Origin: a bacterium 1xD8-48
GTDB taxonomy: Bacteria; Bacillota; Clostridia; Lachnospirales; Lachnospiraceae
NCBI GenBank assembly: GCA_009917455.1
Contig: QZDS01000004.1
Location: 214,339-278,338 of the forward strand
Length of the DNA: 64,000 nt
Direction of reading: 5' to 3'
The position numbers and the translations under genes were made by a program. The notes below the pieces were generated by a model. It made no database searches, was not told the origin of the DNA, and was given only the letters and a program-made list of their open reading frames with translations. Positions 16,836-26,189 of the stretch are shown here, in pieces. Each line of letters opens with the position of its first letter. Within the stretch, counting starts at the first letter, position 1.

Positions 16836-18434
16836 GTGAAAACAAACTTATATATTTTGATTTCTATATATGATCTAGATAAGGTTCCATCAGATGCAGA
16901 ATATATTATGATTGATGATTTAGCCAGAATAGCAAAAACAAAGGCCTTTTTTAAGAAAGTTTTTCATTATAAATCGGTTCATTTGCTTGCAGCAGAGCTT
17001 GAAACTGTTCCAATGCCTTTTTTATTGGGAGGGGTATGCAGGCTTATGACGCTAGGAAAATGTGAATGGCAGGATGATAGACAAATAAAAGTGATTCATT
17101 TGCATACTATGTTGGGTTTAATGGCAGGTTTTATATATGATTATTGCATGAAAAAGGGATATTTAAAAAAAGTACGAACAGAGTTGGCAGAATTAAACAA
17201 AAAGGAGCTTGTGGCTACAAGAATAAAAGAGAATGGAACAATAGCTTACGTTCGAAGCGATTTGCCACAGCATTTAAAGGCAGGGGGGTCTTTAGGGCAT
17301 ATCGCAGGGGTTATAAATAATCTTGAAGAAGTAGCTAAATGCCAAATTTGCTTTATCACAACAGAAAAGATTCTCTCTGTAAATACAAATATTTCTACTA
17401 AGATATTAGCAGGAAAGATTCCTATGCGAAATATCCCAAGATTTCTCAGTATTGCTTCAAATGAAACATATTATAAAGCATTAGTTGAAATTATTGGGGA
17501 TAAATATCCGAACCTGATATACCATAGATATGCTTTGGAATCATATGCTGTCGCCAAGTATGCATTAAAGCATAATATTCCATACATTTTGGAGTATAAT
17601 GGTTCGGAGCTTTGGATTATTAAAAATTGGCAGAAAAATAATTCAATAGCAGATTTACCTTTTCCCGATATTTCTTATGGGATTGAAGAATTTGTTTTGA
17701 AAAAGGCAGCGCTTATTACATGTGTTAGTGAACCGCTTAAAGAACAGCTATTGGAAATGGGTATTGCTGAAGAACGTATTGTGGTGAATCCGAATGGAGT
17801 AAATACAGACATGTATACACCCGATATTGATAAAAATATTGTTCGAGAAAAATATAGTATAGCGACAGAAAAAATTGTTATAGGTTTTATTGGAACTTTT
17901 GGTGCCTGGCATGGAACAGAGAAATTAGCATTGGCCTATGTAAAGTTGCTATCGAAGTATAATAATTTGCATCTTTTGATGGTGGGAGATGGACAGAAAA
18001 AATTACAGGTAGAAGAAATATTAAGTGTTTTGCCCACAACTACATATACTTTGACAGGGATGATACCTCAGAATGAAGGAAGTAAATATCTGGCAGCCTG
18101 CGATATTCTTGTATCACCAACGATTCCGAATACGGATGGAACACCGTTTTTTGGTTCTCCGACAAAATTATTTGAATATATGGCTATGGGTAAAGCGATT
18201 GTCTGTTCTGGGATGGATCAGATGGCGGAAGTTCTGAAAGAAGGGGAAACTGCTTTGTTGAGCAAGCCAGGTGATGAAATAGATTTGGCAGATAAGATAG
18301 AACAATTAATTATAAATCCAGAGTTACGTAAGCAATTAGGTATGGCAGCAAGACGAGATGCATGTGAAAATCATACATGGAGGGAACATACACGGGTGAT
18401 TTTTGATAAATATGAGAAAACGATTAAAGTGTGA
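16836..18434 (+). CDS. Family 4 glycosyltransferase with an extra N-terminal region
   Basis: 532 residues, longer than the usual 350-400. The first 130 residues are not recognised. The GT-B part follows: GGSLGHIAGVINNL (donor loop), LEYNGSELW, CVSEPLKEQLLEMG, VNPNGVNTDMY, IGFIGTFGAWHGTEKL and the C-terminal retaining-enzyme motif GSPTKLFEYMAMGKAIV with its acidic residue. The start is GTG at 16836 and the ribosome site (GGAAGGGA) is rather far upstream, so the true start is uncertain. It opens the block after the long gap. The donor sugar is unknown. Confidence 0.8.
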   Translation: MKTNLYILISIYDLDKVPSDAEYIMIDDLARIAKTKAFFKKVFHYKSVHLLAAELETVPMPFLLGGVCRLMTLGKCEWQDDRQIKVIHLHTMLGLMAGFIYDYCMKKGYLKKVRTELAELNKKELVATRIKENGTIAYVRSDLPQHLKAGGSLGHIAGVINNLEEVAKCQICFITTEKILSVNTNISTKILAGKIPMRNIPRFLSIASNETYYKALVEIIGDKYPNLIYHRYALESYAVAKYALKHNIPYILEYNGSELWIIKNWQKNNSIADLPFPDISYGIEEFVLKKAALITCVSEPLKEQLLEMGIAEERIVVNPNGVNTDMYTPDIDKNIVREKYSIATEKIVIGFIGTFGAWHGTEKLALAYVKLLSKYNNLHLLMVGDGQKKLQVEEILSVLPTTTYTLTGMIPQNEGSKYLAACDILVSPTIPNTDGTPFFGSPTKLFEYMAMGKAIVCSGMDQMAEVLKEGETALLSKPGDEIDLADKIEQLIINPELRKQLGMAARRDACENHTWREHTRVIFDKYEKTIKV

Positions 18435-18454
18435 GAAAGTGAAGGAATGATTTT

Positions 18455-20353
18455 ATGTGTGGAATTTGTGGATTTGTAAAATTAAAATCGAATAAGCCCC
18501 AAATCAGCGATAAGTATATTAAGGGAATGTGCGATGCAATGATAAGTCGGGGACCGGATGGGGAAGGTCAGTGGCTGCAGGAAGAAAATCTCGCAGGTTT
18601 TGGACATAGAAGGCTTTCGATTATTGATCTTTCTGATGCTGCGTCACAACCAATGTCTAATTGCGAAGGAACGGTAGTGATTACATTTAACGGGGAGATT
18701 TATAATTATACGGATATACGTAGGGAATTAGAAAAGACGGGAAAATATATATGGAAAACGTCTCATTCTGATACAGAGGTAATAGTTCATGCGTATGAAG
18801 AGTGGGGAATAGATTTTTTGGAACGTCTAAGGGGTATGTTTGCCATTGCAATATGGGATAACAGACAACACAAATTTTGGCTTATCCGAGACCGAATTGG
18901 TATCAAACCTATATATTATACGATTGAAAATGATATATTAACCTTTGCATCAGAAATTAAGTCTATACATAAAGTGCTTCCCCAAAAACGTAAAATAAAT
19001 GAAAAAGCATTTTATGATTATCTTTCTTTTCTCTGTACACCATGTGAAGATACATTATTTGAGGGGATTTATAAGGTACGCCCCGGAACATGGGTGTGTG
19101 TTGAGGGTAATAAAATAACCAGTAGGCGGTATTACGATGTATTGGATTATATTGATATGTCGCTGTCCAAAGCGAGGGAAGAAGAAATTATAGAATCAAT
19201 TCAGTCAGAACTTCGTACAGCGGTACAACTCCGCACAATTTCAGACGTTCCGGTTGGGGTTTTTCTGTCAGGAGGAATTGACTCGTCAACAAATACGGCG
19301 TTATTTTCAGAAGTAAAAAAGGGTAGCGTAAAGACTTTTTGCGTGGGTTACCCGGAAGAGACGGAAAGTTATCAGAGTGAGTTTCACTATGCGAAGATGA
19401 TGTCGGAATTTGCGCATACAGAACATTATGAACATATTATTACACCGGATGAGGCTATTAGTTTTATTCCTGAGATGATATATGCACAGGATGAACCAAT
19501 CGCTGACCCTGTATGCATTCCGGTATATTATGTATCTAAGCTTGCAAGAGAGAACGGCGTTACTGTTGCACAGGTAGGGGAGGGCTCTGATGAATTGTTT
19601 TGGGGATACTCTCACTGGAAAGATTTTTCAAAACTTAATATATGGAACAGTATACCGGGAACTATGTGGCTAAAAAAGAATTTAATCAATTATTATAATG
19701 GACGAAAGCAGGAGGAGTCATATCCATATGAAATATTACGGCGCGCTACCAGAAAAGAACCACTTTTTTGGAGTGGGGCAGAAGCATTTTATGAAACGCA
19801 AAAGCAAAAAATGGTATCTGGTAGAATCAGGCGGCAATTGAATGATTATACATCCTTTGAGGCAATAAGGCCAACATATGAACGTTTTATGGAGAAAGCG
19901 CCGGAAGCATCTTTTCTGAATTGGATGAGTTATGCAGATTTAAATCATCGTCTTCCTGAGTTATTACTTATGCGTGTTGATAAGATGAGTATGCTTGTCA
20001 GTCTGGAATGCCGTGTCCCGTTTTTAGACCATAAATTTGTGGAGTTGGCGATGAGCATTCCTACATCAATAAAAATGAAGGGATGGGAAAGTAAGCATAT
20101 TTTAAAAAAAGCGGTTGAAGGTATTATCCCAAATGAGTTAATTTATCGAAAAAAACAGGGTTTTGGAGCACCTGTTCAGGACTGGTTCAAGGGAGTGATG
20201 GGAGAGCAAATGAAGGAATCAGTTCTCAATATGGTGGATAACACGGATTTGTTTGATAGAGATTATATGCATCAACATCTTGAGAACGCACCTGATATTC
20301 AGGATTGGTTTCTGTATAATTTAAGTTTATGGTGGAAAAAGTACATTGCTTGA
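18455..20353 (+). CDS. asnB: Asparagine synthase (glutamine-hydrolysing) family
   Basis: 632 residues with the catalytic N-terminal Cys2 (MCGICGF) and class II glutaminase domain (RRLSIIDLS, NGEIYNY), followed by the ATP-pyrophosphatase domain with FLSGGIDSS near residues 270-276 and the GEGSDELF loop. Cys2 fixes the start at 18455. The AsnB fold makes asparagine, but copies in polysaccharide loci (WbpS-like) are thought to amidate uronic acids. Since wecC here supplies an acidic sugar, amidation of the hexosaminuronic acid is a reasonable guess. Plain asparagine synthesis cannot be ruled out. Confidence 0.85.
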   Translation: MCGICGFVKLKSNKPQISDKYIKGMCDAMISRGPDGEGQWLQEENLAGFGHRRLSIIDLSDAASQPMSNCEGTVVITFNGEIYNYTDIRRELEKTGKYIWKTSHSDTEVIVHAYEEWGIDFLERLRGMFAIAIWDNRQHKFWLIRDRIGIKPIYYTIENDILTFASEIKSIHKVLPQKRKINEKAFYDYLSFLCTPCEDTLFEGIYKVRPGTWVCVEGNKITSRRYYDVLDYIDMSLSKAREEEIIESIQSELRTAVQLRTISDVPVGVFLSGGIDSSTNTALFSEVKKGSVKTFCVGYPEETESYQSEFHYAKMMSEFAHTEHYEHIITPDEAISFIPEMIYAQDEPIADPVCIPVYYVSKLARENGVTVAQVGEGSDELFWGYSHWKDFSKLNIWNSIPGTMWLKKNLINYYNGRKQEESYPYEILRRATRKEPLFWSGAEAFYETQKQKMVSGRIRRQLNDYTSFEAIRPTYERFMEKAPEASFLNWMSYADLNHRLPELLLMRVDKMSMLVSLECRVPFLDHKFVELAMSIPTSIKMKGWESKHILKKAVEGIIPNELIYRKKQGFGAPVQDWFKGVMGEQMKESVLNMVDNTDLFDRDYMHQHLENAPDIQDWFLYNLSLWWKKYIA

Positions 20354-20468
20354 AACGGTATAGCCTGTTGCTTGCAAAATATATTCAGTGTTCTGATGGA
20401 AGAAACAGGTGTGTATATTACTATTACGCGAGGCTTTTAGGTCTAAACGAGTGGTAGGAGTTAAAGAA

Positions 20469-21731
20469 ATGGATAATAAAAAAAATAAAATAATAAAGTG
20501 GTGGATAATATATGGCTTAATTTGGGGTTGTATAGTGATTATAATAAGTCTATTGGGGGAGGATAAGGAAATTTCATATATGCCGATTAGAATACGGTAT
20601 ATGCAGAACATGATGGATTTTTTTAATGGAAAAAGTGAACTATGGGAATTGAGAAGCCATAATGCATCCTATTATTTTTATCTGGCAATCTTTGCAAAAT
20701 GTTTTAATATTCAGTCACCTGAGAAAGTGTTTTTGATAGTACAGACATTGGCAGCAGGAATTAATGTTGTGTTTTATCCGATTATATTTTATTATTTATT
20801 TGAATATAATAAATGGATTGCCATGTTTTCACCGGTTTTTTGGTTATTATGTGAAGGTCCATGCCTTGTGTATTTACAGGCAGATACTTATTGGAGTTTA
20901 GCGTGGACAGTATCAATGGCGTTACCGCTTTTATTTATATTAATAAAACGAAAATGGGATGGGATAAGTAATTTATTATATCTACTAATACTGATTATTA
21001 TGAGTGTTGGAAATTTACCAAGAAATCATAGTTCTCTGGCAATATTTGCCATAACAATAGCAGTTGTTGGGTGGAAATTAAAAAAAAAAGAACTGGAAAA
21101 TAGCTTTCTTTACGGAATAAGAAAAGGAAGTATTGTACTGGTGGGGATTATTGCTTATTGTATGTTAGTATCTGTTATTCCGAAATGCTATATGCAGATT
21201 ACTGGACAAGAAGGACTTGTATCTAATTATGGACCCTGGCATACTATTTATATTAGCTATGGATTTGAAGATAACCCTTATGGAATTACCTTTCGTGATG
21301 AATGTGCAAAGGAAAAGGTTAATGAGATTATGCCAGGAACAGAATATCTATCAGAAGAGTACTTTGAAATTTTAAAAAAAGAATGTTTTCGGATGTGGAA
21401 AGAAAATCCAATTTATTTTATAGGTTCCTATTGTAGGAAAATGTTGATTTGTATAAAAACAGTATTGGCCAAAAAAAGTAATGCTATAAGTATAACGGTG
21501 GTTGTTATGATAGAGGTGCTAAAAAAAATAATGGGAAGGAAGCATATAGGTTTAAATCATAAGCAATTTTTTTTAATGGCAATATTCGCATTCCTAATTG
21601 AAGCAGTCTTTCCTCTTATAGCGATTCCAAGTATTGTATACTTAGAAGGAATGCTTGCTGCATGGGGTATTATATTGATATTATTGCTATGTTGTAGCCT
21701 GGAAGGATTGCTTTGTAAGAGAAGTATGTAA
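20469..21731 (+). CDS. GtrC-like polytopic membrane glycosyltransferase (paralogue of 294 and 24887)
   Basis: About 420 residues from the ATG at 20469, which has TAGGAG 8 bases upstream; the longer frame from 20409 lacks one. Roughly ten hydrophobic helices. Signature loops: QTLAAGINVVFYP, LPRNHSSLAIF, and YGPWHTIY ... EDNPYGITF with EEYFEILK, shared with the protein at 294-1544. Next come a GtrA-like and a GtrB-like gene. This GtrC/GtrA/GtrB arrangement is that of side-chain glucosylation systems, in which the GtrC-type protein transfers the lipid-linked sugar outside the membrane. This copy has no G tract. Confidence 0.72.
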   Translation: MDNKKNKIIKWWIIYGLIWGCIVIIISLLGEDKEISYMPIRIRYMQNMMDFFNGKSELWELRSHNASYYFYLAIFAKCFNIQSPEKVFLIVQTLAAGINVVFYPIIFYYLFEYNKWIAMFSPVFWLLCEGPCLVYLQADTYWSLAWTVSMALPLLFILIKRKWDGISNLLYLLILIIMSVGNLPRNHSSLAIFAITIAVVGWKLKKKELENSFLYGIRKGSIVLVGIIAYCMLVSVIPKCYMQITGQEGLVSNYGPWHTIYISYGFEDNPYGITFRDECAKEKVNEIMPGTEYLSEEYFEILKKECFRMWKENPIYFIGSYCRKMLICIKTVLAKKSNAISITVVVMIEVLKKIMGRKHIGLNHKQFFLMAIFAFLIEAVFPLIAIPSIVYLEGMLAAWGIILILLLCCSLEGLLCKRSM

Positions 21732-21757
21732 TAACAATTGTAGGAAAAGGATTAAAC

Positions 21758-22174
21758 ATGAATAATAATCTGGTGAAAAATCTAAATTCCCGTGAATTTT
21801 TTAAATATGTTTTATCTGGCATAATGACAGCGTTTATTAATATAGGAACTTTTTACTTTTTAACTAAAGTTGAGGTTGATTTTAGGATTTCGAATTTAGC
21901 TGCAATTGTGTTAAGCAAGATATATGCATTTGTTTCATGCAAATATTTAGTATTTCACAGTAAATGTGATTCTATTGCAGAAGCACTTAAAGAATTTATT
22001 AAGTATGTCTTGGCAAGAGGTTTTACAGGATGTCTTGACTATATCGGGGTATATGTCGCAGTAAATGTGTTGGAAATGGATAAAATGGTTTCAAAGCTTG
22101 GAATTCAATTTGTCGTAATTATGGTCAATTATATTTGTAGTAAAAAAATAGTATTTTCAGAAAAGAAAGGTTGA
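21758..22174 (+). CDS. GtrA-like membrane protein
   Basis: 138 residues with four hydrophobic helices, the size and layout of GtrA (FKYVLSGIMTAFINIGTFYFL, KFIKYVLARGFTG). GtrA proteins are thought to flip undecaprenyl-phosphate-linked monosaccharides. AGGAAAAGG lies 7 bases before the ATG. The next start is at 22177, right after its stop, and a GtrC-like gene precedes it, so the three form one side-branch glycosylation unit. Confidence 0.88.
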   Translation: MNNNLVKNLNSREFFKYVLSGIMTAFINIGTFYFLTKVEVDFRISNLAAIVLSKIYAFVSCKYLVFHSKCDSIAEALKEFIKYVLARGFTGCLDYIGVYVAVNVLEMDKMVSKLGIQFVVIMVNYICSKKIVFSEKKG

Positions 22175-22176
22175 TT

Positions 22177-23139
22177 ATGGCTTCAATTTCAGTAGTTGTA
22201 CCAGTATTTAATGAAGAAAGTAATGTAAAGAAATTGCATGAAGAAATCAAATGTGTTTGCGAATCAAATCAGTTGAATTATGAAATTATTTTTGTTGATG
22301 ATGGCTCAACTGATAATACACTAGAAATTTGTAAGGGTTTGGAGCCGTTGATTGTTATAGAGATGCGTAAAAATTTTGGACAAACAGCGGCGATGGATGC
22401 AGGGATTCATTATGCCTCTGGGGATTATATTGTGACAATGGATGGTGATTGTCAAAATGACCCGGCGGATATTCCAAAATTAATAACTTGTTTAGAGGAT
22501 AATGGACTGGATGTTGTATCCGGATGGAGGAAAAACAGGCAGGACAAGTTTGGGAAAAAAATTATTTCAAGAGGAGCTAATTTACTTAGAACATTAATAG
22601 TAAAAGACCATATTCATGATAGTGGGTGCTCATTAAAAATTTATAAAAGGGAATGTTTCAACGGCTTGACGCTTTATGGTGAGCAGCATAGATTTATTCC
22701 AGCACTCTTAGAGATGCGTGGATATAATGTTGGTGAGATAGTAGTAAATCATCGGCCTCGACTGAATGGACAGACTAAGTATAACTGGAAAAGAACCGTA
22801 AAGGGCTTTGTTGACATGTTATCTGTGTGGTTCTGGAACAGGTATGCATCAAGGCCATTACATCTGATGGGGGGGGTTGGACTACTGTTTTTTACAGTAG
22901 GGGTGATATGTGGCATATGGTCAATTGTCTTGTTTGCCTCAGGATATAAAATGTCTAATAGTATTATGTTTCCATTACTTGCAGTTTTTTTCATTATCAT
23001 GGGAGTAATAATGCTCGTTTTTGGCCTGATAAGTGAGATATTGATGAAAATATATTTTAATACAGGGGAAAACGAATATCAAAAGGCGTATTCGATAAAA
23101 GAAGTATTCGTAAGCGAATCAAACGCTCAGGAGGAATAA
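22177..23139 (+). CDS. GtrB-like family 2 glycosyltransferase with G8 tract (in frame)
   Basis: 320 residues. ATG 22177 is preferred to the TTG at 22171 because AAAGG is 6 bases upstream. Catalytic motifs: VVVPVFNEESN, VDDGSTDNT, MDGDCQNDP, GWRKNRQD, then HRPRLNGQTKY and two C-terminal helices. This is a polyprenyl-phosphate sugar transferase that charges the lipid carrier for the GtrA/GtrC partners. The G8 run (22869-22876) codes Met231-Gly-Gly at the start of the first membrane helix. G7 and G9 both cut the protein before its anchor, which would probably disable it. Confidence 0.85.
   Translation: MASISVVVPVFNEESNVKKLHEEIKCVCESNQLNYEIIFVDDGSTDNTLEICKGLEPLIVIEMRKNFGQTAAMDAGIHYASGDYIVTMDGDCQNDPADIPKLITCLEDNGLDVVSGWRKNRQDKFGKKIISRGANLLRTLIVKDHIHDSGCSLKIYKRECFNGLTLYGEQHRFIPALLEMRGYNVGEIVVNHRPRLNGQTKYNWKRTVKGFVDMLSVWFWNRYASRPLHLMGGVGLLFFTVGVICGIWSIVLFASGYKMSNSIMFPLLAVFFIIMGVIMLVFGLISEILMKIYFNTGENEYQKAYSIKEVFVSESNAQEE
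22869..22876 (+). repeat. poly-G tract, G8, in frame (ON)
   Basis: Eight G read ATG GGG GGG GTT. G7 reaches TAG after about 8 codons, and G9 ends at TAA about 27 codons on. Located just before the membrane anchor of the GtrB-like enzyme. Confidence 0.8.
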
Positions 23140-23143
23140 TATT

Positions 23144-23848
23144 ATGAGATACGACTTGTATAGGGATATGGAAAAACAAAGAGGAGAATATGCTGAATAT
23201 GGAAATACCGAGTTAAGTTACAATTATTTGGTAAAGCAGGTTCAGAGGCAGGAGAGGGACAATATTAAGATGTTAGATATAGGAACTAATATTGGAACAT
23301 TGCCTTGGCTTATATATTCTAAAGAAAAAATGCTTATGGATGGCGTTGAGGTACGGGAAAGCGCAGTTGAAAAGGGTAAAAAGAAATACCCGGAAATTGC
23401 TGATAGATTACATTGTATAGGCCCAAATCTTAATATGATTTCAGACGAATTTTATGATGTTGTAACAATGTTTGATGTTATTGAGCATATTCCGGATATT
23501 GAGAACTATCTTAAAGATGTATATAGAATTATTCGTCCCGGCGGAATATTTGTATTTCAGACGCCAAATGCCAGAATCAATCCGCTATTTGAAATAGTAA
23601 GAACAAAATCTTTAACGGCATATAAAGATTATCATTGTAGCCTGCAGACACCGAATTCTTTGAGAAGAATATTGAAGAATGTAGGATTTTTGGATGTTGT
23701 GATTGAAAAAAATGAAATAGATTCGGAATTCAATAGAAAAAAACTGCAACGATACTTTGGACCTGCAGGTTTAGTGGCTTTAGAGATATTTAAAAGAGTT
23801 CCACTTGGAATTTATCCTAATTTATGGGGAAATTGCAAAAAGAAGTAG
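23144..23848 (+). CDS. Class I SAM methyltransferase
   Basis: 234 residues. SAM motif I is MLDIGTNIGTLPWLI (about 44-58), followed by DGVEVRESAVEKG, FYDVVTMFDVIEHIP and RPGGIFVFQTPNA. The pattern is that of the Methyltransf_23/UbiG-like O-methyltransferases. AGGAGG lies upstream and the gene is 4 bases from the GtrB-like stop, so it is probably coupled to that branch and methylates the side-chain sugar. No G tract. Confidence 0.83.
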   Translation: MRYDLYRDMEKQRGEYAEYGNTELSYNYLVKQVQRQERDNIKMLDIGTNIGTLPWLIYSKEKMLMDGVEVRESAVEKGKKKYPEIADRLHCIGPNLNMISDEFYDVVTMFDVIEHIPDIENYLKDVYRIIRPGGIFVFQTPNARINPLFEIVRTKSLTAYKDYHCSLQTPNSLRRILKNVGFLDVVIEKNEIDSEFNRKKLQRYFGPAGLVALEIFKRVPLGIYPNLWGNCKKK

Positions 23849-23894
23849 AACAGAAGATTTATTTACAGGATTTTGAGCAGGCGGAAGGGGAAGG

Positions 23895-24881
23895 ATGAAA
23901 GAAGTGGCGGGTCGGGAAGTGGGAATGGATTGCTCCAGAGCAGTGTGTGCACTATACATTGTTGGCTTTTGGCATTTATCGGAGTATATTGGGATAGATA
24001 TTTGGAACTCTGTAACATATCAGGCAACTCACGGTGTTTTGGCAACATTTACTTTTATTTCAGGGTACTTTCTTGGAAAGAAAAAAGTGGAAAGCATTAA
24101 AGAGATATTTTTATTTTATATGAAGAGATTAGCTGGTTTTTACCCGCTTTTCATTGTGGCATGTATCTTACTATATAGGATAGGGTGTATTAAGGATTCC
24201 AGACAATTAGTATTAACTACTTTCGGCCTATCGTGTTTTGTGCCGCCGGCGCCAATGACAGCTTGGTACTTGTGTATGTTAATGAATTTTTATTTTATAA
24301 CACCAATAATCAATTCATATGCGACAAGAAAAGCCAGATGGTTGATTATAGCTGCTACCGAGTTATTATTAATAGTAACTGTGGCATATGGAAATGCAGA
24401 CATGCGGCTTTGTTTTTATTGGCCATTTTATAGTGCGGGACTCTTGAGTTCGACAAAAATACTTGTTAATAAAGTAAATTTTAAAGCAATCTTGTCGGCT
24501 GTAATAATATTTTTGGGCGTAAGCATAAATATTGGAAACGGAATTGGGATATTTTCTTTTATTACTTCGGGCTGTATAGTAGTTTTTATGCTAAATGTGG
24601 GTCAGATATTAAAAAATACAGTATTGCATAGAAGTATGATGCTAATAAGCTATGCAAGCATGTGCGCCTATTTATTTCATCGCCCAATTTATTCATTGGC
24701 TTCAGGTTACTTGGGGGGGGCAATTCTGACAGCCTACGGCATGATGTTGCCAGCGCTATTGATGCTATGCTGTGGAATTCAATTTTTATATGATAAATTA
24801 ATAAAAAGCAGATTTGATATACGCATTGAGAGGATGTATGGTAGCAATAATGAACGAACTGCGAAAGGCTTTAACAGGTAA
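23895..24881 (+). CDS. Acyltransferase family 3 membrane protein with G8 tract (in frame)
   Basis: 328 residues, about ten hydrophobic helices. Helix 1 contains DCSRAVCALYIVGFWH, the Arg-to-His motif typical of the OafA/acyltransferase-3 family, which acetylates or acylates surface sugars with an acyl-CoA donor. The G8 run (24713-24720) codes Leu-Gly-Gly at 273-275 near the last helices. G7 stops within three codons (TGA), and G9 stops after about 26. It is the same position class as the tract in the acyltransferase at 27341, so the two proteins may be distant copies. Confidence 0.8.
   Translation: MKEVAGREVGMDCSRAVCALYIVGFWHLSEYIGIDIWNSVTYQATHGVLATFTFISGYFLGKKKVESIKEIFLFYMKRLAGFYPLFIVACILLYRIGCIKDSRQLVLTTFGLSCFVPPAPMTAWYLCMLMNFYFITPIINSYATRKARWLIIAATELLLIVTVAYGNADMRLCFYWPFYSAGLLSSTKILVNKVNFKAILSAVIIFLGVSINIGNGIGIFSFITSGCIVVFMLNVGQILKNTVLHRSMMLISYASMCAYLFHRPIYSLASGYLGGAILTAYGMMLPALLMLCCGIQFLYDKLIKSRFDIRIERMYGSNNERTAKGFNR
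24713..24720 (+). repeat. poly-G tract, G8, in frame (ON)
   Basis: Eight G read TTG GGG GGG GCA within an acyltransferase-3 gene. G7 gives CAA TTC TGA immediately after the tract. Confidence 0.8.
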
Positions 24882-24886
24882 AGAGG

Positions 24887-26188
24887 ATGAAAATACGTAA
24901 TGAAATGGACGGGGAGTATAAAAACATTCGCATCTTATTCCTTATTTCTGGTGTTTTTGTGCTTTTTTATATCCAGAGTATGCTCCATATGGAAATTAAT
25001 AGAAGCGGATTTATGGAACGGCGTGTAGAGTATTTGCAGAAATCGTTGGACAATTTTGCAGCGTTACCAACAGCGGCGAATTTTGATGCTCATATAAGTA
25101 AATTTGTATATTGGGTTGTAAGTGGGCATCTGTTAGGTGTACAGGATGCTCCGACAGTGATTTATTATACAGAGATTATCTGGTGGTCATTGGCGTTGTT
25201 TATAATTCCAATTTTATTATACAGGTTGACGGAGCAGAAAAAGTTATATTTGACCATAATATTGCCATTTATTACAACAATTTTTGCATATCCGTTTACA
25301 CACTATGTTTCAGATGATAAGTGGGTTTATGCATGGGTTATATTAATTGGACTTCCCATGCTTATGATTATAGTCAGGACTAATGATTTTCAGAAAAAAA
25401 GGAGGTGGTTGCTGGTACTTTCACTGACATGTGGCATAGCCAACAGCTTTCGGGTGTGGAGTGGTATTGCCTGTTTTATTCCGGCTGCTTTTATAGTTAT
25501 CAAGGATACAATTTATACGTGGAAAAGGGAGAAAAAAATTCATATTATTTTTTTAATTCTTTTTATTATGGGACAAGTATTATTCAGCCAGATTCTAGTC
25601 ATGCTGATAGGTGCAGGATACAATTTTTTGTATGGAGGAAATATCAATTTGCTGAGATTTAGGAATCAGCAGATTTCTCCACTTTTTCAGCTTTATATAG
25701 GTATGGGATGGGGGGAGGACAGCGGAGTAATTTATGAAGATGCCTCCGCATTAAAAGTAATAGCCGAGAGCAGTTTGTCGGCCAATAGAGCCCTACGGAA
25801 AGAAATCATTTTAACAATAAAGCAAAACGGAAGTAAGACAGTATTAATGTATTTGAAGAAAGCGGTAAGAAGCGTTTTAATGAGTGGGTATTATTTTACA
25901 TTACCAAAGTATATTTATTATATTGTTGGTTTTATAGCTCAATTAAGTGGATGGTTATTTTTTTCGAAAAAGAATAAAAAAAATATGTTCTATATCCTGC
26001 AGATGGAAAGGAAGGTTATTATAATTGGAATAGTGTGCTACCTGTTGAGCATAATACCTGCAATAATAGATATACCAAGGGAATCTACAATACAAGGTGC
26101 TTCGGCAGTATTGGTGGTCGGTATTATGTATATAGGAATTAGATGTATACAAGAATATGAAAAGTTTATTGGAAAAAAGGTAAAGTAA
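24887..26188 (+). CDS. GtrC-like polytopic membrane protein (third paralogue)
   Basis: 433 residues, around ten hydrophobic helices. It is related to the proteins at 294 and 20469: a first helix after a short charged start, a central YPFTHYVSDDKWVYAW region, and a loop ISPLFQLYIGMGWGEDSG-IYEDASA in the place of the WHTIY/EDNPYG loop, with a helical tail like EYYEILK. Probably a GT-C type glycosyltransferase working on the outer face. It has no G tract. The protein lies between two acyltransferases and a GT4, so it may add a sugar that they modify. The relationship is by motif order rather than high identity. Confidence 0.6.
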   Translation: MKIRNEMDGEYKNIRILFLISGVFVLFYIQSMLHMEINRSGFMERRVEYLQKSLDNFAALPTAANFDAHISKFVYWVVSGHLLGVQDAPTVIYYTEIIWWSLALFIIPILLYRLTEQKKLYLTIILPFITTIFAYPFTHYVSDDKWVYAWVILIGLPMLMIIVRTNDFQKKRRWLLVLSLTCGIANSFRVWSGIACFIPAAFIVIKDTIYTWKREKKIHIIFLILFIMGQVLFSQILVMLIGAGYNFLYGGNINLLRFRNQQISPLFQLYIGMGWGEDSGVIYEDASALKVIAESSLSANRALRKEIILTIKQNGSKTVLMYLKKAVRSVLMSGYYFTLPKYIYYIVGFIAQLSGWLFFSKKNKKNMFYILQMERKVIIIGIVCYLLSIIPAIIDIPRESTIQGASAVLVVGIMYIGIRCIQEYEKFIGKKVK

Positions 26189-26189
26189 G

